Origin: Legionellaceae bacterium | GTDB taxonomy: Bacteria; Pseudomonadota; Gammaproteobacteria; Legionellales; Legionellaceae | Assembly (NCBI GenBank): GCA_947470005.1 | Contig: CANISA010000107.1 | Span: 1 to 5,929, forward strand | DNA length: 5,929 nucleotides | Direction: 5' to 3' | Shown here: piece by piece, positions 1-5,929 of the stretch | Position numbering within the stretch: the first letter of the stretch is position 1 | How the letters are laid out: the number at the start of each line of letters is the position of its first letter | Position numbers and translations under genes: made by a program | Notes under the pieces: generated by a model | The model's database searches: none | Seen by the model: only the letters and a program-made list of their open reading frames with translations | Told to the model about the DNA's origin: nothing

Positions 1-3000
1 GGCGCTGGCGCCTCTGGGGGCCGAGCTTCGTCGTGCGCCCACCATGCTTCGTCAAGCGCCCGAGCCTCTTCAAGCGCCCGAGCTCTATTGGCTAAAGCTT
101 CTGGCCATTTTCGAGAAATGGCTTGCTCTAAACCAGGTTCAATAGCCCCTACTATGCCATGTAAAATTAGTGGAAGACTTTCTTCTTGAGCGCGTTCAAT
201 CAATGCTATTCGACGTATATTTGCCGGGTCTTTTTCTAACAATAAAGGGATCCGTTGTGCTTCATTATTTGCCTGTACCTTATTCACTAACATATCCATC
301 AAGGTATCATGCCCGCTTGATTTAGCTAAGCATTGTGCAAAAGCGTTATTATCAATCTCTCCAGATATACTATCCAGCACAGAAACAACCACTTGGTTTG
401 CAACAGCGTCTTGTCTCTCTAGTGTCATTCGAAGGAGAGACAAACGCATCTCTTCGTCGCATCGTGTCGAGCGAAGTACGAGAGAAGTCATCGACGGGTC
501 AATGGCTTCTTCTTGTAGAATTTGACGAAAAATAAAGCGACAGATATCAATCGGGACCGCTTCATTTCGCTCACAAGCTGGAACCATCAACCGAACTTTC
601 TCCATTAAAGAAAAGTTGGGATTAGTTTTCAATCGCCTCCAAATCTCCGCATGATTAGGTTGAGTGATCAGATGCGCTAATGCAGCACCAGCTAATTCAG
701 GCTGATTGGTTTTAGCCATAATTTGGAGGCGTAATAGGTCCGAGCACTGTGTATTGACGGAGAGTATTCTCATCAGACTTTCATCCAACCGTTGAGAACG
801 TGCCATCAGATTAAGTAACTCGAAGCTCATTGTTCGCTCAGCCATTCGATACAATGCCGGCATTGGCAATATGGTACCCTTTCTATTAAAAATCTCAGGT
901 AACGTATCGACCTTTGCCTGTTCGACCAATTGATTCAAATGTTTCGGCGAAGTCAGACGCTGATTTCTCAATAGCAGGTTTAAAAAACGCGGAGCCAATA
1001 TGACAGCACGGTCAATAAGAAAAGTAAACCAGGCATCATGCTTCACATCCAATTCATTGAATAGAAATAAATCCCGAGATGTCAGTTGTTTGATGTGTGG
1101 CAACCTATCAATAAAAGACTGAACAACACGATCCTCAGTCACATTGAAATGATCCAGCACACATCCTATCCATGTTAATCGAGTTAACTCCTCCACCGGC
1201 ACTTTATCAAGGGCATGTAGGATGATAGACACGTCTGCTGGACTACAAGGCTCCAGCAACGATTTTAAGTCTTGCTTTGTTAATTCCGTTCTCTCAAAGA
1301 ACGAATGAGAAAAAATAGCCTCTAACGTCTCTGCCGTTTTCGGATACGTCAGCAGTTGCTTAAAGCAATTTAAGCTCAATGTCGATGTCGATGCATGACG
1401 TAAATAAGCCAATATCATACGTTCAGGCGTGATGGGAGCATGTAATTCGATGTCTATGAGCAACGGATTATTGAGTATGCATGGCATTCGTGTGAGTGAC
1501 TCTTTAAACGCAGGCGATGCAAAACACGCCATTAATATCCGAAAATGCACTAAATTGTAATCACGGTTACACTCAGTAGTCAGCCCGTAAAAATCTATTC
1601 TTAAGTGTTGCTCCAACACACCTGGTACAGACGTATTTCCAGCCGCAGGCCTGGTCTGCAACCATTCAAGTATCTGAATCAGGCGATGCGTATCAAGGTG
1701 CTGACTCACATAGGCGATTGCGGCCGCTGGCAAGGAGGGATAACGTGCGACATATTCATGCACGGTACGATCTGAAATAGATTGCGCTTGATTCTGATTG
1801 ATCTCATTGTAAATCGTTCCCAATGCCTGAAGGGATCGCAAGCCCTGTTTCGTTAACGCAGACGATTGCTTTTCCCAATCAAACGCCGTGAGATCATCAA
1901 ATGGGTGTTGACTGATGTATTCATACCCTGCATGTGCATTTGAAAAGACCGAACGGAGTAACGCCAGATCCGCGGGAAGCGTTTTACGATAAGCCATCAA
2001 GTGATCATTAAAAAACGCTAATTTTTCTTCTGGCGATTCAGATAACCACGCTAATGGCGTTTCTTGATTCGCCAGAATCTGCATGTCCCCACCAAAATAA
2101 CAGACTTGTTCCATCAACAGGGCGTAAGCGGGATTTGTTAACGTATCACACGATCGTGTGCCACCAAGAAGTGTCTGTCTTGAATCAGTCAACCATAAAT
2201 TATCATGGAGTCCAATCCATTGACTGATTTCTTCAGCTTCTTTATTCGTGATGATGTAAGCGGTTAATAGACCTGAGCTTTCCTTTTTAAACAGGATCAT
2301 GTGCAGCGGTTGTAAATAATATCCGAGCATGCGCTCCTGACCTTGATAGACGGACTTATAATTAGCCGTGACCAATAAATCGTGTGAAATCTGGCTTCCA
2401 TAAGGAAGGTGAATTGCTAATGGCTCAACAAAGGGTGCTAAAGTAGCGCTTCCTGAAGAGAATCGACGTAAAAAATCAGCGGTCCATTTCAACGGTTCAT
2501 GAGGTTTTAAATCAGGATTAAAATACTCTTCTTGTTTTTGCTTCTCAGACTCTTTACGCTCTTCTTTTTGTTTTTCTTTTTCATTTTCTTGATCATCTTG
2601 TTGCCTGTTATACCAAACAACCGTTTCATTACATTGTGGAAGCGCTTTTTCTATAATCGTTGTCGCCATATCGCGCATACCTTGTACAACGCGATCGCCT
2701 GGATTGATATTAACACGCTCTAAAAGCAAGGCCCATTCACGAAAAGCCTTGCCTGCATAATCCTCAAGGACTTGCTTTGTACCCAAGGTAACTGAAACCG
2801 CGCCATACTGTTGATACAAATCAAATTGTTGTGTCTCAATAAAATAAGCTCGAAATGCTTCGGCCCGGGCGGCTTGTTCTAATGGATCAGCACAGGCCGT
2901 TATGTGTCTTAATAAATCATCATGAATCAAGTTGTTGATTTTATCGATGGCTGCAGCAAAATTATCGTCTTTTAATTGATTTTCTTCGTTGGCCGCCATC

Positions 3001-5929
3001 TGTTCCAGGTGCTTATCAAGCGTCAACTCATTCTGCGCAATAATACCTAACGATTGCCCCGATTGGAGGCCACGCATTCGCATCGCGCCCTGTAAAAAAG
3101 CTTGCAATGGAGTCCGCTCATCAACCAATGCTAATCCCTTGCTATCACTTGCTTGCTTAATATCAACACCGACCGTATGCGACTGGTCGTAATACGTAAA
3201 ACGACGCTCCGGAGGACATCCGCCCAACTTTTGTGTCATTTCTTTCGGGTCACTGGTGTTTAAAACAATCGGTGGATCATTGGAATTGAGACAAGACAGC
3301 GCACATAAACGATCTAGTTTATCAAAATACAGAATAAAATCGATGTCAACTAGCTGATTTTGTTGATAAAAACAGACCAGTGCTTGTGCTACGTCTAGAT
3401 TACTGTAGCCTGTAAACGTTGCACTGATATCCATAATGGCACGAATCTTATTCGAATCATCACCCGTTTTGAGTACGTGTTGAAGAAAATCATGTAAATT
3501 AACACACTGAATGGTTTGTACCGACGTGCCTTTTCTTCTCAACAGGTTTTGAATATAACCATCTGTTCCTAATGATGTTTTAGGATTAAAACTAAGCTTT
3601 TGATGGTACGTGTTGTAGTTTGAAGGCGTTCCCGATACCCCCTGTTTAGAACGGTAAATATCAGCATGATTAAACGCATTGCTTGAGAGAAGGTGAGCCT
3701 CTTGATTAATTTGCGGTAAAACTTGATTTTCTAGTACATCATAAATCAGCGTATCGTTGTAGCGTAATGCTTGATAAAGACGTGTCATCAATGCAGTGTT
3801 GTGAACATCTAATTGCTCAAAAGTAATGCCTAACTCGTTTAAATATAACGTACGGACCCCTTCTGCCACTTTCGTGTCTATGAAGCGCTTATTTTGAGAT
3901 CTCATGACTTCATGTCGCGCTTGTGCTAACCATTGTTGAACAATCTCTTCGAGCATGGGTCTTGTAATACCCGTTAAACGCATCGATTGGATGGTGTAGT
4001 TCATGGTCTCGAGCTGATTACTAAATCGGCTACGCTCATTCGATTTTCCATTTCCGATATAAGGAATGGCGAGTACTTTTTTCAGCTCACTGACTTTTTC
4101 ATTCTGTGATGGGCCGTAATTTTCTTTGTACCGTTTGGATAAAGTCAGCGACGCAATTCGTTGTTGCGCTTTGAAAAAAGCAAACGCATCAAGGATGTCT
4201 TTATTACCACAATTAGCCAAGAAAGGGCACTCACTTTGATCTTTCAGGTAAGCAACAAGGGCGTCTTGTTTAGTCTCATTCGGTCCACATAGTTGACAAA
4301 CATACGATTTTAAAGGGCTCTGATCATGATGAATCAGCTGAAAAGGAAGGTCTTCTTTCAGTGACATCCACCCGCTTCTTAACGCGGTTTCATGGTGTTG
4401 AACACGCTCTTGCTCGTCTGTTTCTTGTTCAGAATCACGTGATAACGGTTCAGCTGCGGGAATTAATGCATGTATAAATTGATAAAGTGAAATATTAAGT
4501 TGAATCACATTCGGAGCGATTGCAACGGGTTCGCCAAACGCGTAATTCAGTTTCCTTTTCAACAATAGCCCATCATGCACTTCATCAATAATGACATCGG
4601 CACGCTCTTTAAAAAGACGAACGATCGTTGACGCCATACGAACTTGTGCTTGCCATTCATCCATTTCAGCGGGTGAGCTTGACTCAGGGGGCCGTGAATA
4701 AAGAAGCTCGAGGTACTTTAAACGAAAAGACTGAACCGACTCACCCGTCGTGATTAAATAATCACGGCGAGTCATCACCCCAAGCAATTGATTATAAATG
4801 ACTTCTAAACGAGCAGACGACGCGTCGCTGTCGCGATCAAATTCAAACGAATGCGCCGTTTGATTAAATAATTTTTGTGATATCGTGTTTAAGTCTGCGT
4901 AATTTGTTGCAAATAGTGCACGGGGTACCTCCATGACCACTAAATTCAATCCTGTTGCTTTCTTTTGCGCCAATAAAGGCAATAGAACTTTTGATTTTCC
5001 CCCTCCCATGATGATTTTTTCAATCGATTCTTTAAATTGATAACGATTGTCCTCCGGCGTGGAGAGTAAGTTCTGAATGGCTTGTATTTGCCTTGGGCGT
5101 AGCAACATGTCTTCTTCCAATTGGAAGCGCATGATGGCTGGATCGCGCTGTGCCTCAAGTAAATTTTTACTCATTAATGCCGTAGCCAGGAGATGTCTTT
5201 GTACCGGCGTAGGCTCTTCTTTGGTTTCTTTTAATGCCTGTCGAGCACGCGCAATCTGCTGTACCTGCAGCGCTTTCTGTGCGTAATTATGAATTAGCGC
5301 ATGCAATGCATGAATCTCGTCCGAAGAAAGGCCCGTGCGTTTTTGATACGCTGATTCATCGGCATGATAGTACAGATTCAGTAAATCTTTTTTTGTTAAC
5401 GCCGGCTTCTGCAGGGTGCGGCGTGCAATATGAACGCGTTCTGCTTCAAACGGGTCACTGGGCTCTTTAATCGCTTGTGCGTATGTCAGCTCCCATTGCT
5501 CATCTAGCTCTCCCTGCCACTCATCGTTTCGGGTTTGAATAGCCAATTCTAAATCATTCAACAACTCAGGCGTAAGCTGTTCAGATGCCTGTTGTTGAGC
5601 GACCAGCGCATGATGTTGACATGCGCCTGCTTCCGCTTCTGCAGCCCGTAATTGTTCAAACGTCGGATGTTCAGGAAGCGCGGTTAAGATTGCTTGTAAT
5701 GTCGCGTCATACTCGCTCTCACCGGATTGATAAGCATCATAAAATGCCTTCAACGCGGCGTTGGGTACGCCCAACATATAAAGTAACACCTGCGCTGGCT
5801 CATGGCCCGTGTCTACGGGACTTGGCATGGAGGGCGACGGAGGAGGCGTTTCCAATAACAAGGTCTCAAAGATTTCGCGACTGTCTTTTAGGCGCTCGTC
5901 ATAGACATCGTTAACTTGATTAATTTCAA
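1..5929 (-). CDS. Giant DUF3638/DUF3645-family SF2-like ATPase, partial at both ends
   Basis: The frame is open over 1,975 codons (complete codons 5927 down to 3), with no start or stop in the window; the start cannot be placed. The core carries, in order, a Walker A-like MGGGKSK (307-313), a motif Ia-like VMEVPRAL (P335), GESVQSF (395-401, compare PEHxxSF in DUF3638), VIIDEVHDG (Walker B, D448-E449), LAIPY (619-623, DUF3645-like), SGTP (765-768), a motif IV-like FILYFDK (864-870), HTVGVDIK (917-924) and QGAMRMRG (946-953). The family link rests on motif recognition, not a search. Two RecA-like lobes imply ATP hydrolysis coupled to remodelling or translocation of nucleic acid or protein; the substrate is unknown. 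Some fungal relatives are labelled ubiquitinyl hydrolase, but I see no cysteine protease motif here. No signal peptide or membrane segment was seen. In host-associated bacteria such a protein could be a secreted effector, but the terminal secretion signal would lie outside the window. Confidence 0.9.
24..89 (-). repeat. GC-rich imperfect tandem repeat at the 3' edge of the gene fragment
   Basis: The unit AAGCGCCCGAGC occurs at 54-65 and 72-83, an 18-base period, and GCGCCC recurs at 36, 57 and 75. GCTTCGTC occurs at 25-32 and 46-53, 21 bases apart. Both periods are multiples of three, so the frame is kept. The minus-strand protein reads as variations on EARALxEA (RARALEEARALDEA, then WWAHDEARPPEAPA). 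Bases 1-80 are about 72% G+C (58 of 80), against 42% in 121-180. The array is cut by the window edge, so its copy number is unknown. Confidence 0.6.
120..1730 (-). other. Long leucine-rich helical region, likely alpha-solenoid
   Basis: Residues about 1400-1936 are a succession of amphipathic helices of roughly 12-20 residues separated by short turns, rich in Leu, with repeated local patterns such as FELLNLMARSQRLDESLMRIL, LRLQIMAKTNQPELAGAALA and MRLSLLRMTLERQDAVANQV. This looks like HEAT- or Armadillo-like packing or a related irregular helical array, which usually serves as a binding scaffold. I could not fix a consensus unit length by eye, so no repeat family is assigned. No stop, frameshift or catalytic motif is seen. 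Confidence 0.45.
2148..2522 (-). other. Post-linker segment of the giant protein, family-conserved in appearance
   Basis: Residues about 1136-1260. The segment mixes aromatic and hydrophobic strands with motifs such as MLGYYLQPLHMILF (H1209-F1213 at its end), AYIITNKEAEEISQWI (T1227 to about 1238) and DSRQTLLGG. The pattern looks like a compact alpha/beta domain rather than the helical repeats that follow. I recall similar strings in bacterial DUF3638-type giant proteins but cannot name a Pfam domain or an activity. Confidence 0.4.
2526..2606 (-). other. Fully polar charged linker or short coiled coil
   Basis: Residues 1108-1134 contain no hydrophobic residue at all: 11 Asp/Glu, 8 Lys/Arg, 6 Gln, one Asn and one Ser. 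The coding strand is almost all purine here (the plus strand is pyrimidine-rich). Because there are no hydrophobic heptad positions, a single exposed helix or a flexible linker is more likely than a true coiled coil. It separates the ATPase core and its following helices from the post-linker segment, so it probably marks a domain boundary. Confidence 0.65.
3048..5129 (-). other. Two-lobed SF2-like ATPase core (DUF3638 then DUF3645 then helicase-C-like lobe)
   Basis: Residues about 267-960. The core opens with RFQLEEDMLLRPRQIQAIQ, a Q-motif-like lead-in that in DUF3638 proteins sits just before the P-loop. The P-loop has K311 and S312 for phosphate and magnesium binding. D448 and E449 in the DEVH box are the expected Walker B pair, preceded by the hydrophobic strand VII and followed by LKRKLNYAFG, which matches the DE-box context of the family. 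The second lobe has DISATFTGYSN (833-843), FILYFDK, the motif V-like HTVGVDIK and the motif VI-like Q946-x3-R950-x-R952. GVDIK resembles the GTDIK of SecA motif V. All residues expected for ATP hydrolysis are present, so the enzyme is probably active. Whether it moves on nucleic acid, on protein or neither cannot be read from the sequence. Confidence 0.8.
4209..4298 (-). other. Possible four-cysteine metal-binding site inserted between the DEVH box and the DUF3645 motif
   Basis: Residues 544-573 contain C544-x2-C547, then 19 residues, then C567-x5-C573, reading VCQLCG and later CPFLANCG. Paired cysteines next to glycine are typical of zinc knuckles or ribbons. The site lies about 95 residues after the DEVH box, in the lobe-1 to lobe-2 region, so it could be a substrate-contacting insertion. 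The second pair has an unusual x5 spacing, and cysteines are otherwise thinly spread in this protein. This is inference from spacing alone; the four residues could also be unrelated. Confidence 0.35.
5130..5929 (-). other. N-terminal helical region of the giant protein (residues 1-266)
   Basis: This is the part of the reading frame before the ATPase core. It begins mid-protein. A short proline/serine-rich stretch, TPPPSPSMPSP (residues 27-37), looks like a flexible linker. It is followed by Glu-, Ala- and Leu-rich sequence that should be mostly helical, including segments such as LTKKDLLNLYYHADESAYQ and HALIHNYAQKALQVQQIARA. The latter part resembles the helical lead-in that precedes the P-loop in DUF3638 proteins. 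I recognise no catalytic motif here. The true N-terminus lies beyond position 5929, so an additional domain upstream cannot be excluded. Confidence 0.55.

Noticed and set aside
1..89. CRISPR array or mobile-element end suggested by the short direct repeats
   Set aside because: The repeats are only about 12-18 bases, imperfect, contiguous without spacers and keep the reading frame, so they fit a coding repeat better.
335..535. Plus-strand frame of 66 codons
   Set aside because: It is antisense to intact helical coding sequence of the giant gene, with no domain or start signal.
2532..2723. Plus-strand frame of 63 codons with a run of Phe and Leu that looks like a membrane segment
   Set aside because: The hydrophobic run is simply the complement of the Lys/Glu/Gln codons of the charged linker; it is a shadow, not a small membrane protein.
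2989..3192. Plus-strand cysteine-containing frame of 67 codons
   Set aside because: It is the complement of the motif V and VI region, which is under clear coding constraint in the minus frame; the cysteines have no regular spacing.
4946..5158. Minus-strand frame of 70 codons in another frame over the P-loop region
   Set aside because: It overlaps the motif-bearing frame on the same strand, and its sequence has no family resemblance; the Walker A motif belongs to the main frame.
5077..5470. Two overlapping plus-strand frames of 69 and 78 codons
   Set aside because: They overlap each other and are antisense to the conserved lead-in to the P-loop; composition is that of shadow translation.
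5585..5914. Plus-strand open frame of 109 codons
   Set aside because: It lies wholly antisense to the giant gene, shows no recognisable domain, has Arg/His/Pro-rich sequence typical of an antisense shadow, and no convincing ribosome binding site was seen.
1..5929. Deubiquitinase activity, as the label of some fungal relatives would suggest
   Set aside because: No Cys/His protease box of a known deubiquitinase class is visible; the label does not rest on anything seen here.

Overview
The whole 5.9 kb window lies inside one very large gene on the minus strand. The minus frame whose codons occupy plus-strand triplets 3-5, 6-8 ... 5925-5927 has no stop codon across 1,975 consecutive codons. Neither the start nor the stop codon is inside the window, so the protein exceeds about 220 kDa. 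I read every triplet of this frame and found no break. Residue numbers below count from the first complete codon in the window (5927-5925), not from the true N-terminus, which is unknown.

The central part of the protein is recognisable. It carries a Walker A-like MGGGKSK (residues 307-313), a DEVH box (448-451), a PY-containing motif typical of DUF3645 (about 619-640), an SGTP motif (765-768), and a C-terminal helicase-like half with HTVGVDIK (917-924) and QGAMRMRG (946-953). This order and spacing match the DUF3638/DUF3645 family of giant superfamily 2-like ATPases. The family is widespread in eukaryotes and also found in some bacteria that live inside protist or animal cells. Its biochemical activity is not established to my knowledge.

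Region by region in protein order (right to left on the plus strand): a helical N-terminal part with a short Pro/Ser-rich stretch (5130-5929); the ATPase core with a possible four-cysteine metal site inserted after the DEVH box (3048-5129); a helical stretch and a 27-residue fully polar, charged linker (2526-2606); a conserved-looking segment after the linker (about 2148-2522); a long leucine-rich helical region that looks like an alpha-solenoid (about 120-1730); and an abruptly GC-rich, Ala/Glu/Arg-rich imperfect repeat at the window edge (about 1-89).

Base composition is in the low-to-mid 40s percent G+C by spot counts. With a giant eukaryote-like protein and no introns, this suggests a bacterium, perhaps a host-associated gammaproteobacterium of the Legionellales or a chlamydia-related organism. 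That is inference from gene type only; there is no rRNA, tRNA or housekeeping gene to confirm it. No second gene, RNA gene, mobile element, CRISPR array, promoter or terminator is supported.
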